From contig JAJDZU010000012.1 of NCBI GenBank assembly GCA_022824495.1, positions 124,001 to 188,000 on the forward strand: a stretch of DNA of 64,000 bases. Reading direction: 5' to 3'. Below the pieces are notes generated by a model, which saw only the letters and a program-made list of their open reading frames with translations, had not been told where the DNA came from and did not search any database. The position numbers and the translations under genes were made by a program. The stretch is from Chloroflexota bacterium. GTDB taxonomy: Bacteria > Chloroflexota > UBA11872. Of the stretch, positions 8,275-16,751 are shown in pieces; positions within the stretch are counted from its first letter, which is position 1, and the number at the start of each line of letters is the position of its first letter.

Positions 8275-9702
8275 ATGGTCCCCGGCAACGAACTCGCCCG
8301 CCTGTCGCTGACCGAAGTCGGCGCGCTGATTGCCGCCGGCGAGGTCAGTCCCGTCGAGGTCACGCGCAACTCGCTCGACCGGCTCGACCGCTACGCCGGT
8401 CCCCTGGGCGCGACCACGGCGATCCTGCATGACTCAGCGCTGGCCGACGCCCGTCGGGCCGAGCGCGAAATCCTGGCCGGTGATTACCGAGGCCCGCTCC
8501 ACGGCGTACCGCTTGGGATCAAGGATCTGGCCGATGTGGCCGGCGCGGTTACGACCGCCGGCTCCACGGTCTTCGGCAACCAGCCGGCCAGTGTGGACGC
8601 CGAGCTCGTCCGAGGCTTGCGCAAGGCCGGCGCGGTCATTGCCTGCAAGCTCAACTGCGACGAGTTTGCCTACCACCCAACGGGCGCGACCTCGCAGATG
8701 GGTCCGTCGCGTAATCCTTGGAACACGGAGATCGTCTCCGGCGGATCCAGCGGCGGCACCGGCTCGGCCGTCGCCGCGGGATTGGTCTACGGGGGACTCG
8801 GCACGGATACCGGCGGCTCGATTCGCCTGCCGTCGGCCCTGTGCGGCCTGGTCGGAATCAAACCCACCTACGGTCGCGTCAGCCTGGAAGGCCTGCGCCT
8901 GCTCAGCCCCAGCTTTGACACGCCAGGGCCCATGGCGCGAACTACCCCAGATGCCGCCGTGATGCTGCAGGCAATGGCCGACCCCGTGGCTGACGAAACC
9001 ACCACCATCGCCAACCGTGCCGCTCACCTCACCAGCGAAATGCCGGTTGGCCTGGTGGGTCTGCGTGTGGGTGTGCCGTCAAACTACTTCTTTGAGGACC
9101 TGGATCCCGAGATTGAGCGCATCGTCCGAGCTGCGGTTGACGCCCTGGTCATCCTCGGTGGCGACCTGGTGCAGGTCGGGGTGCCGTCGGTGCCGGACCT
9201 TGCCGTGTCGCAGCGCGGCATTCTCACCATTGAGGCCTATCAGAACGTGCTCAGCGCTACCGGCGGCGATGTCACCCGCGTGAACCCAACGCTCCGTGAC
9301 CGCCTCAAGCTCGGCCTCGAGGAGGCCATGCGTCCCGGCGAAGACGTTCAGATCACCCTCGGACGCCTGCGCAGTCAGCGTGACGACGCGTTGGCCGCGT
9401 TCCGGCGAGCCGTGGGCACCGTGGATGTGCTGGTGGCGCCGGTCCTTGGGCGGCCGCCGCCCCGCATCGACGAAGCGCTGACCGACTACCACTGGATGCC
9501 CAACTTCACCAGGCCGTTCAACGCCACCCATCAGCCGGTGGTGGCCGTGCCATGTGGCTGGACAGACGACGGACTCCCCGTTGGTCTGCAAGTGGTGGCC
9601 CCCAAGTACCGCGAGCGCACCGCGCTGCGCGTGGCCTACGCATACGAGCGCTCGGACCACGCGCCCGAACGCCGCTGGCCGCGCCTGCGACCGGCGGCCT
9701 GA
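8275..9702 (+). CDS. Amidase signature family hydrolase (GatA/AtzF-like)
   Basis: A 475-residue serine hydrolase with a complete Ser-cisSer-Lys triad: Lys83 in GVPLGIKDLADVAG, the cis-serine in SGGSSGGTGSAVAAG (about 158) and Ser182 in GTDTGGSIRLPS. The family hydrolyses carboxamides, ureas or carbamates, or transamidates Glu-tRNA as GatA. There is no gatB or gatC beside it and the C-terminus ends shortly after the core domain, so a catabolic amidase is more likely than a GatCAB subunit. The ATG at 8275 is preceded by AAGGAGG with good spacing. It may be cotranscribed with the nitroreductase. Confidence 0.88.
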   Translation: MVPGNELARLSLTEVGALIAAGEVSPVEVTRNSLDRLDRYAGPLGATTAILHDSALADARRAEREILAGDYRGPLHGVPLGIKDLADVAGAVTTAGSTVFGNQPASVDAELVRGLRKAGAVIACKLNCDEFAYHPTGATSQMGPSRNPWNTEIVSGGSSGGTGSAVAAGLVYGGLGTDTGGSIRLPSALCGLVGIKPTYGRVSLEGLRLLSPSFDTPGPMARTTPDAAVMLQAMADPVADETTTIANRAAHLTSEMPVGLVGLRVGVPSNYFFEDLDPEIERIVRAAVDALVILGGDLVQVGVPSVPDLAVSQRGILTIEAYQNVLSATGGDVTRVNPTLRDRLKLGLEEAMRPGEDVQITLGRLRSQRDDALAAFRRAVGTVDVLVAPVLGRPPPRIDEALTDYHWMPNFTRPFNATHQPVVAVPCGWTDDGLPVGLQVVAPKYRERTALRVAYAYERSDHAPERRWPRLRPAA

Positions 9703-9790
9703 GGGCCAATAGCCAGCCTTGGCGATGCGAGTCGCCTTCTCCTACACCGGTGACGAGGGTCCAGCGGAGGTTTACCGACGCGTCGTAACT

Positions 9791-9859
9791 CGCGCCCGAA
9801 CATTGGATGGGCGCGGCATCCGGGACGGCCCCAGGCTGACGGGGCCTTTGCCCATGCCG
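9791..9859 (+). other. Structured region between amidase and PhoX-like gene
   Basis: The 216-nt space 9703-9918 has no credible gene but folds well. CGCGCCC (9791-9797) is inverted at 9809-9815. Next to it CGGCAT (9814-9819) pairs with ATGCCG (9854-9859), and inside it GGCCCC (9827-9832) pairs with GGGGCC (9841-9846), leaving a symmetric internal loop of 7 nt on each side. A short TTT follows the inner stem. It could end the amidase transcript or act as a leader element of the PhoX-like gene. I do not recognise a known riboswitch. Confidence 0.35.
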
Positions 9860-9918
9860 TGTGTCGGGCAGGCGCCCCGAGCCTCGCGACAATCCGGCCC
9901 CTTGTAGAACGTCTCTGA

Positions 9919-11775
9919 GTGGCCAGCAGCTCCGCGCCTTTTGCCGAGGTTCTACGTACACGCTTGCGCCGCCGATCCGTACTCAGGGTTGCCGCCGGCT
10001 TGCCCCTTGCTTACTCAGCCGCGGCCTTTGGCCAACTCGCCGCGGCCTGCGCCGAAGGCAGCGACGCCCCGGCCTTCGATTTCATTCAGCCCAACAGTCT
10101 GGACCAGGTAACCGTCGCCGCCGGCTACCGGACCAGGCCGCTTATTTCTTGGGGCGATCCCATCACCGGCGATGCGCCTCCGTTCGATGTCCACGCCCAA
10201 TCTCCCGCGGCCCAGGCCAAGCAGTTCGGGTACAACTCCGACTTCCTTGCCCTGCTTCCCCTGCCCGACGACCGATCGGCGGTCTCCGATCGAGCCTTGC
10301 TGTGGAACAACCACGAATTCCTCAACCCCGAGCTCATGTTTCCCAACTACGACCCCGAAGCGCCGACCCGCGAACAGGTAGACATTGGTCTCCTGGCCCA
10401 GGGTGCCTCGATCGTCGAAATCCGTCTCGCTAACGGACGCTGGCTGCCGGTCCGGAACTCCCGCTTCAACCGACGAATCACCGGCCAGACCCTCATGAAC
10501 ATCCGCGGCCCGGCGGCCGGCGATCCCAGGCTGCGCACCGCCGAAGATCCGACCGGCACGGTCGCCCGCGGCACGTTCTACAACTGCGGCGGCGGCGTTA
10601 CCCCGTGGGGCACCGTCCTGACCGATGAAGAAGACGTCCACACGTGCTTTGGCAACCGGCCGGCCGGCGGTGCAAATGATGCGGTACATCACAGGTACGG
10701 CATCCGGACCGACGCCAGCGACTACCGTTGGGAGCAGTACCATGACCGCTTTGATGTCACTAAATCACCCAACGACGTCTTCACCACCGGCTACGTGGTT
10801 GAGGTTGACCCTTACGATCCGGACTCCACCCCCACCAAGCACACGGCGCTCGGACGCTTACGCCACGAAGCGTCAACCGTGGTCCTCGCGGCCGACCGGC
10901 GGGTGGTGGTCTACTGCGGCGACGACGGACGGTTCGAGTATGTATATCGCTACGTCAGCACCAATCCATACGACTCGTCCAGCCGCACGGCCAACCAGAC
11001 CCTGCTAGACGACGGGGTGCTGTCTGTCGCGCGTTATGGCGACGACGGGTCCGGCGAGTGGATTCCGCTGGTTGCCGGGCACGGACCGCTGGCCGACTGG
11101 TCTGGCGCCGATGTCGCCATCAACACTCGAGGCGCCGCTGACCTCGTCGGCGCCACGCCGATGGACCGGCCCGAGGACATCGACGTCAATCCGATCAACA
11201 GTCGAATCTACGCCGCCTTTACCAACAATATCGACCGTACAGAGGAGCAGGTGGACGCTGCGAATCCTCGCGCTCCAAACGACCACGGCCACGTCATCGA
11301 GATGACGCCTGGAGGAGGTGACCACGCGTCGCCGACGTTTACATGGGAAATCTTGTTTCTGGGGGGCGATCCACGCAATCCCTCGCACGCGGCGTTTTAT
11401 GCGGGAATCGACTCGGAAGACGTCACGCCGCTGGCCAACCCGGACAACCTGCTGTTTGATCAACAAGGCACGCTCTACGTCTGCACTGATGGACAGCCCG
11501 TGACCCTCGGGAGCAACGACGGACTCTTCGCCGTGCCCGTCAGCGGCCCGGACCGCGGACGCGCCAGGCAACTCCTGAGCGTGCCGGTCGGCGCCGAACT
11601 CGCCTCGGGCTGCTTTTCGCCCGACGGTCGCTGGTTCTTTGGATCCGCCCAGCACCCCGGCGAGGGCAGCACCTTTGAAAGCCCGTCCAGCACGTACCCC
11701 GACGGGCCCGGCAATCCGCCGCGTCCCGGCGTGTTTACCGTCAGCAAGGTTGACGGTGGGCTGATTGGCGCCTGA
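9919..11775 (+). CDS. Tat-exported PhoX-like (DUF839) protein
   Basis: A 618-residue exported protein of the PhoX/DUF839 family, whose known members are Ca/Fe-dependent alkaline phosphatases. The N-terminus has a twin-arginine signal, LRRRSVLRVAAGLPLAYSAAAFG, with cleavage likely before about residue 45. Family signatures are LLWNNHEFLNPELMFPNY (about 130), GGGVTPWGTVLTDEEDVHTCF (about 222-242) and the later RPEDIDVNP and NPDNLLFDQQGTLYVCTDG beta-propeller segments. Phosphatase activity is inferred from family membership only; many DUF839 proteins are uncharacterised. The start is GTG at 9919, the only one that keeps the Tat motif near the N-terminus. Confidence 0.85.
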   Translation: MASSSAPFAEVLRTRLRRRSVLRVAAGLPLAYSAAAFGQLAAACAEGSDAPAFDFIQPNSLDQVTVAAGYRTRPLISWGDPITGDAPPFDVHAQSPAAQAKQFGYNSDFLALLPLPDDRSAVSDRALLWNNHEFLNPELMFPNYDPEAPTREQVDIGLLAQGASIVEIRLANGRWLPVRNSRFNRRITGQTLMNIRGPAAGDPRLRTAEDPTGTVARGTFYNCGGGVTPWGTVLTDEEDVHTCFGNRPAGGANDAVHHRYGIRTDASDYRWEQYHDRFDVTKSPNDVFTTGYVVEVDPYDPDSTPTKHTALGRLRHEASTVVLAADRRVVVYCGDDGRFEYVYRYVSTNPYDSSSRTANQTLLDDGVLSVARYGDDGSGEWIPLVAGHGPLADWSGADVAINTRGAADLVGATPMDRPEDIDVNPINSRIYAAFTNNIDRTEEQVDAANPRAPNDHGHVIEMTPGGGDHASPTFTWEILFLGGDPRNPSHAAFYAGIDSEDVTPLANPDNLLFDQQGTLYVCTDGQPVTLGSNDGLFAVPVSGPDRGRARQLLSVPVGAELASGCFSPDGRWFFGSAQHPGEGSTFESPSSTYPDGPGNPPRPGVFTVSKVDGGLIGA

Positions 11776-11780
11776 CGCGT

Positions 11781-12098
11781 CTAGCTCTTCAGACGAACGG
11801 CCGTTCCATAGGCCAGCAGTTCGGCGGTGCCTTGCATCACGTCGGCGGTGTTGTAGCGGACCTGCACCACGGCGTCCGCGCCCAGCTTCTCGGCTTCGGC
11901 CACCATTCGGTTCAGCGCTTCCGCCCGCGCGGTGGTCAGCAGTTCGGCGTACTCGTGCACTTCGCCGCCCACGATCGTGCGCAGCCCCGCCACGATGTCG
12001 CGTCCGACGCCGCGCGTTCGCACCGTGCTGCCCTGCACGATGTCTATGACTTCGGCAATCTCACGCCCGGGTACGGATTCGGTCGTTACGACGATCAC
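11781..12098 (-). CDS. YbjQ/UPF0145 family protein
   Basis: A 105-residue protein matching the UPF0145 (DUF74) family: it opens with TTESVPGREIAEVIDIVQGSTVRTR, has the conserved helix with EAEKLGADAVVQVRY and ends in AYGTAVRL. Members form decamers or pentamers in crystal structures and have no firmly assigned function. The start is GTG at 12098, sharing GTGA with the stop of the upstream PfkB kinase and preceded by AAGGAGGAG, so the two are translationally coupled. Confidence 0.88.
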   Translation of the reverse strand: MIVVTTESVPGREIAEVIDIVQGSTVRTRGVGRDIVAGLRTIVGGEVHEYAELLTTARAEALNRMVAEAEKLGADAVVQVRYNTADVMQGTAELLAYGTAVRLKS

Positions 12099-13108
12099 AA
12101 GTCTCCTCCTTGCGAAACCGTATCCGTCGCGTCGACGGAGTCCAGCGCCGCTACAACATCATCCCACCCCAGGTCCCCCGCCCGCGCCTGAACCTCCACT
12201 CGGTGGGGCAGGCTCACGAGCGGCCCAACGCGTTCGACTTTCAGCCCCGCCACGACCGTGGCCAGCCGTGCCGAGGTCGCCGGGTCCTGACCCAGAAGTG
12301 CCCCAACCGCCAGCCCGCCCGCAAAGGCGTCCCCGCCGCCTTGCGCGCCCTTGACAATTCGCGCCACGGTCGGCAGTCGGATCTCGCCATCGGCCCAGGC
12401 CACGTACGCGCCGTCCTCGGCCATCGAGACCGCCGCTACGCGCGGCCCGCAATCCAGCAGCCGCGCGGCCGTTGACTCGGGATCGGCGGTCCCAAACACG
12501 GCCTGTCCCTCGTCGAACCCGCAAAGCGCCACGTCCACCAGCGGCAACACCTCGTCGGCCGCCTCCGCTGCCGCCGGGCCGTCCCAGATCTGCGGTCTGA
12601 AATTCAGGTCAAACGCCACCACGGCGCCTGCCGCTCGTCCCCGCTCCGCCAGCCGCCGTGTCGCTTGGCGCGAGGACGTTGAGATGGCCTGCGCGATCCC
12701 GTTAAGGTGAACCATCTCCACGCCGCTCAGGTCAATCTGCTCCATATCCGCTGGGCTGACGGTGGACGCCGCGCTGTGGCGTCGGTAGTACCAGATGCTG
12801 TAGGCGCCCTCGCCGCCCTGCTCGACCACATAGAGGCCGGTCGGGCCGCCGCCGCGCTTCACATAACGCAGGTCAACGCCAAGACCCCGAAACTGTTCCG
12901 ACAAGTAATCGCCGAACGGATCCTCACCCAGCCTGGTGACGATCGCGCTGGACACCCCCAGGCGATGTACCGCAACCGCCACGTTCAGCGCATCGCCCGA
13001 ATACGATCGGGCCAACTCGGCCGCCTCCGCCAGCGGCGCCGGGCCCGAGAGTTCGATCATCACCTCGCCCAGGCTGACGAGGCGCGGGGTGACGTTGTTG
13101 GCTCCCAT
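12095..13108 (-). CDS. PfkB-family sugar kinase (KDG kinase-like)
   Basis: A 337-residue ribokinase-superfamily enzyme. It has an N-terminal LVSLGEVMIELSG, the substrate loop YSGDALNVAVAVHRLG, TRLGEDPFGDYL and the C-terminal ATP/anion-hole motif KGAQGGGDAFAGGLAVG, where the catalytic Asp lies in GGGD. The pattern is that of 2-keto-3-deoxygluconate or fructose kinases. With many sugar-acid genes in the window (for example the enolase-superfamily dehydratase-like gene at 18.6 kb) a KDG kinase role is attractive but unproven. It is cotranscribed with the Tat-type protein upstream (3-nt gap) and YbjQ downstream (4-nt overlap). Confidence 0.82.
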   Translation of the reverse strand: MGANNVTPRLVSLGEVMIELSGPAPLAEAAELARSYSGDALNVAVAVHRLGVSSAIVTRLGEDPFGDYLSEQFRGLGVDLRYVKRGGGPTGLYVVEQGGEGAYSIWYYRRHSAASTVSPADMEQIDLSGVEMVHLNGIAQAISTSSRQATRRLAERGRAAGAVVAFDLNFRPQIWDGPAAAEAADEVLPLVDVALCGFDEGQAVFGTADPESTAARLLDCGPRVAAVSMAEDGAYVAWADGEIRLPTVARIVKGAQGGGDAFAGGLAVGALLGQDPATSARLATVVAGLKVERVGPLVSLPHRVEVQARAGDLGWDDVVAALDSVDATDTVSQGGDL

Positions 13109-13111
13109 GGG

Positions 13112-13633
13112 TCAGACCCGCACGCGTGCGCTGCGTGCGACACGCCGGATTTGCAGCATCGCCCCCGTCTGCTTGGCCTGGGATCGCGTGACAGAGCGCT
13201 GGAATAGTCGGTTGGCCTCGATCACGTCGCCCTCCTCGATCATCATGATCACCTGATCCAGCGCCGTCACCAGGTCGCTCAGCCCCTCCACAAAATCCTC
13301 GTGGTGGCGTTCCAGTCCCTTCGGTGGCTGGATCAGTTCCAACTTCGCCAGTACCGCGGCGTTGGAGGCCCGTAACTCACGATAAATCGCGAGATAGGCG
13401 CCAGCGTCGCGCGAGCCACTGGCGATCAAGGAGTTGAACCGCTCGCCCAGCAGCGCGTCGTCCCCGGCCGAGCTGTCTCGCAGCTCGTTCACCTCGTTCA
13501 GGTAGACGGCGACGGCCTGGCCGTCGACCGTGTCGCAGGCCGTGCCAAACGTCAGCGCGCCAAGCGCCGACAGGCCGCCGACCAAAACGGCTCGCCGGCT
13601 ACAGCGCCAGGTCAATCTGGAAGCTCCCGTCAC
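13112..13633 (-). CDS. Tat-type exported helical protein, unknown function
   Basis: A 173-residue protein I do not recognise. The first 35 residues form an export signal with two arginines ahead of a hydrophobic core (SRRAVLVGGLSALGALTFGTACD), compatible with Tat export; the cysteine after GTA could be lipidated, but the lipobox is poor. The remainder is almost entirely helical and charged, with one possible four-helix-bundle layout (residues 45-165). It lies 3 nt upstream of the PfkB kinase. Ferritin-like or DUF305-like bundles are possible, but no metal-binding pattern is obvious. Confidence 0.6.
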   Translation of the reverse strand: MTGASRLTWRCSRRAVLVGGLSALGALTFGTACDTVDGQAVAVYLNEVNELRDSSAGDDALLGERFNSLIASGSRDAGAYLAIYRELRASNAAVLAKLELIQPPKGLERHHEDFVEGLSDLVTALDQVIMMIEEGDVIEANRLFQRSVTRSQAKQTGAMLQIRRVARSARVRV

Positions 13634-13756
13634 GGGTTGCTTCCTGAATTTACGCGACCACCCTTGGCACGAAGACTCACAGTACTGAGATGCCCTGCCT
13701 GTTCGAGAACATACAAGCAGTGTGGCGGAGCCTGCGCGCGAACGCGAGCGAGTTGG

Positions 13757-14806
13757 CTAGCCGGAGGGTAGCCAGTCGAGGCTGAATCTGGCCCACCGAA
13801 GGTGCTCGTATTCGCCTTCGCTCCCCGCCTCGTAGAGACAGCCCAGCGTCCCGTCGGGCAGCTCGCAGAGGTCCGAGTAGGCCGCTCGCCCGTCGTGCAG
13901 CACCCGACCGCGTGACCACGTCTCTCCGCCGTCGGCGCTGGTTCGCACCGTCAGCCGCTCGCGCGCCCGGCTGGCGGCGTTGCTGAACACCAGCCGGTCG
14001 CCGCCCACGCCCAGCACGGCCGCCTGGCACACCGGGTCGATCAGTTCGTCGTGCCAGCCAAAGGCGTCAAAGCTCTCGCCCTCGTCGTGGCTCATCGCGA
14101 AGGCCCGCCGGTATTCGCCCAGGTAGTTGCGCTCGTTCAGGTACACACGCCCATCCGCCAGTTGAGTGGCCATGCACTCATTCGTGCCTGGCTGCGCCTC
14201 GCCCCCCAGCCGCCAAGTCTCCCCGTGATCGTCGCTCAGAATCGCGTGCGAGATATAGGGATCCGTGGCCCGGTCGAAGTTCTGCCCTACGACGTGATAG
14301 CTCGGAATCAACAGCCGCCCCGAGGCCAGTTGCAACCCATGCCCCGGCCCGGTGCCGTACCACGTCCACTCCGGCAGCTTGACAACATCGGTCATTTCCC
14401 TGGGCTCCGCCCACGTCTCGCCGTCGTCGTCGCTGCTGGTCAGCCACACGGTGCGCGGAGCCTCGCCCGCGCAGATCAGGGTCTCCGGGCCGTCGGCATT
14501 GTTGCGGCAAAACCACAGCCAGATCGTCCCGGTTACCGCGTCCACCACCGGCGCCGGATTGCCCGCCACGTTGCCTTCGCCCGCAACCGCCACCCGCATG
14601 GCGTCGAAAGCTACGCCGTTGTCGTGGCTGCGCCGCAGGACCAAGTCGATATCGCCGGTGTCGTGCTGCGAATTCCGCCGCCCCTCCGCAATCGCCAGCA
14701 GCGTTCTCCGGGTCGTGACTACCAGCGCCGGAATCCGAAACGTGTGGTACCCCAGCGTCCCGCTGGTGAACAGGTCCGTCTGGATAGGGCCCGCCTCAGC
14801 CGTCAA
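13757..14806 (-). CDS. Sialidase-fold exo-glycosidase (BNR/Asp-box repeats)
   Basis: A six-bladed propeller of the sialidase superfamily. It carries several Asp boxes: S-H-D-N-G (about 75), S-S-D-D-D-G-E-T-W, S-D-D-H-G-E-T-W, S-H-D-E-G-E-S-F and S-A-D-G-G-E-T-W. The N-terminal FRIPALVV is the R-I-P motif that holds the first catalytic arginine. The true substrate may be a sialic acid or another sugar acid. The start is uncertain: a TTG at 14806 overlaps the GH127 stop by 11 nt, and a longer frame from a TTG at 14857 is possible. It is the last gene of an operon with the formylglycine enzyme and GH127. Confidence 0.82.
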   Translation of the reverse strand: MTAEAGPIQTDLFTSGTLGYHTFRIPALVVTTRRTLLAIAEGRRNSQHDTGDIDLVLRRSHDNGVAFDAMRVAVAGEGNVAGNPAPVVDAVTGTIWLWFCRNNADGPETLICAGEAPRTVWLTSSDDDGETWAEPREMTDVVKLPEWTWYGTGPGHGLQLASGRLLIPSYHVVGQNFDRATDPYISHAILSDDHGETWRLGGEAQPGTNECMATQLADGRVYLNERNYLGEYRRAFAMSHDEGESFDAFGWHDELIDPVCQAAVLGVGGDRLVFSNAASRARERLTVRTSADGGETWSRGRVLHDGRAAYSDLCELPDGTLGCLYEAGSEGEYEHLRWARFSLDWLPSG

Positions 14807-16733
14807 CGTACGGAATCCACACGCGCATCGCCCCCGGAGCTCGGTTGGCCCAGGCAAAATACGGAATCGCCGTGAGGGCCGTCGAACCGGTCAGCGCCGG
14901 CCTTCCGCCCTGGAACCGCGAATACAGTTCATCGGACTCGCTCTTCACCGCAACGCCCGCCGAGCCTCGAATCGTCGTCAGCCCGCCCAACAAGCCGGGC
15001 TCGTCGCTCGGCTGCAAATCTGAATCCGGGCCCAACACCAGCGCGTCCACATTCGCCTCGGGGTGATCCGCGGACTCAATGCAATAGACCAACGGCCCCC
15101 GGGCGATTGCCACTCGTCCCCTATTGGCCTGCACCCTCGGGTGGCTGGCAACCAGCCGAACATCCATCGGCAGCCGCAGATGCACGGACGTCCCCGCCGG
15201 CCAGACCCGCCGGAGGACGGCGTATGCCCCGGCCTCGACAGTCTCACGAACACCGTTCGCCTCAACGCTGGCGCCCTCGGCCCACGAGGGAACCCGCAGC
15301 CGCAGTTCCACTGGCCGGTCAGGCGCCTCCTCTACCACCAGATCTACGTTGCCGTCCCACGGATACCGCGTCGTGACCTGCAAGGTCATGGAATCGCCAT
15401 CCGGCAGCGCCGCCTCGACCCGACCAGGCAAGAAGTGATGCACCCACAGCGCACCCGCCGACACCCCGTAGGCGTACCCCGGCAGGCTCAGCAGCAGCCG
15501 CGCGATGTTCGGCGGGCAGCAGGCCGTGTCGTACCACGGTTGGCGCTGGTGGCCGCCCACCGTCTGTTGCGCTCCGCTGCTGTGCAGCCCCTGCTGGTCG
15601 TCCGGCGTCGGCTGCGGATCGGTCGCCAGCGGATTCGCATAGAAATAGGCCGCCCCGTCCGGCGAGACTCCAACCAGCGCGCCGTTGTAGAGCGCCGTTT
15701 CCGACCAGTCCGCGTAGCGGGCGTCGCCCGTGGCGGCCAGCAGCCGGGCATTCCAGAAGATCCCGCCCACTGCCGCGCAGGTCTCCGCGTAGGCGCGGTC
15801 GTTGGGCAGTTCGTAGTCCGCCCCAAAGGCCTCGCCCTGGTACCGCGACCCCAGACCTCCGGTCACGTAGGCCCGCCGCTCATACGCGCTTTCCCACAAC
15901 CGGATCGAGGCTTCCAGCAACTCCGCCTCGCCCGTGTCCATGGCCGCGTCCGCCATCGCCGCCGCCAAATAAGTCAGGCGTACGGAGTGCCCGTCGGCAT
16001 TAGGCTGCTCACGAACCGGCGCGTGGTCCTGGTGGTAGTGCAACCCGCTCAGATTCGGCGGATCCGCCCCTCGCTGGTCGAGAAAAAACACCGCCTGCCG
16101 CAGGTACACGGAATCTCCGGTTTCCCGCGCCAGCTCCACCATCGCCAGCTCGATCTCCGGATGCCCATCCGGCTCCGGCCGCCCCTCCGGACCGAACGTC
16201 TCGCAGATGTGATCCGCCGCCCGCACCACGACCTCGAACAGCCGATCCGATCCCGTCGACCGCCGATGCGCCACCCCCGCCTGGATCAGGTGCCCCATGC
16301 AATACAACTCGTGCTCGTCCGTCAGGTTCCGATACCGCCACGACGCTCGGGATCCACTGAAGTAGGTATTGATGTAGCCGTCGGGACGCTGCGCCGACCG
16401 AATCAGATCAATCACCCGATCCACGCAACTTTGCAGTTCGGCCGAAGGCGCCCGCGCCAGCGCATAACTCGCCGCCTCCAGCCACTTGTATACGTCCGAG
16501 TCGTTGTAATAGCGCCCCTCGAACTCACCCGTCAGCCGACCCGCCGCCCGCTCGAAGTTGCGCAGTCGCCCCGTCACCTCGCACTGCTCGAACTGCCGCG
16601 CCAGCCCATGTCCACGCATGGCCAGTATCCGCTCGGCCCAGAATCCCTCCGAGATCTCCACCCATCCCGGCGCAACCGGCCGCACCACTGCGTGCGGCGA
16701 GTTCGACAGATCCACGACCGCGGCTGAGTTCAT
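14796..16733 (-). CDS. GH127-family glycosidase (DUF1680, beta-L-arabinofuranosidase-like)
   Basis: A 645-residue alpha/alpha-barrel enzyme of the DUF1680 family. Residues that match the zinc site and catalytic pair of characterised HypBA1 are visible: E301 in GEAFGADYELPND (general acid), E317 and C319 in YAETCA, and C405-C406 in DTACCPPN, where the first cysteine is the nucleophile. It is predicted to release terminal beta-L-arabinofuranose or a related sugar. No signal peptide is seen, so it probably acts on imported oligosaccharides. It starts 18 nt after the formylglycine enzyme gene and is followed by the sialidase-like gene. Confidence 0.9.
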   Translation of the reverse strand: MNSAAVVDLSNSPHAVVRPVAPGWVEISEGFWAERILAMRGHGLARQFEQCEVTGRLRNFERAAGRLTGEFEGRYYNDSDVYKWLEAASYALARAPSAELQSCVDRVIDLIRSAQRPDGYINTYFSGSRASWRYRNLTDEHELYCMGHLIQAGVAHRRSTGSDRLFEVVVRAADHICETFGPEGRPEPDGHPEIELAMVELARETGDSVYLRQAVFFLDQRGADPPNLSGLHYHQDHAPVREQPNADGHSVRLTYLAAAMADAAMDTGEAELLEASIRLWESAYERRAYVTGGLGSRYQGEAFGADYELPNDRAYAETCAAVGGIFWNARLLAATGDARYADWSETALYNGALVGVSPDGAAYFYANPLATDPQPTPDDQQGLHSSGAQQTVGGHQRQPWYDTACCPPNIARLLLSLPGYAYGVSAGALWVHHFLPGRVEAALPDGDSMTLQVTTRYPWDGNVDLVVEEAPDRPVELRLRVPSWAEGASVEANGVRETVEAGAYAVLRRVWPAGTSVHLRLPMDVRLVASHPRVQANRGRVAIARGPLVYCIESADHPEANVDALVLGPDSDLQPSDEPGLLGGLTTIRGSAGVAVKSESDELYSRFQGGRPALTGSTALTAIPYFAWANRAPGAMRVWIPYVDG

Positions 16734-16751
16734 GGAGTCATCAGCGTGGCG

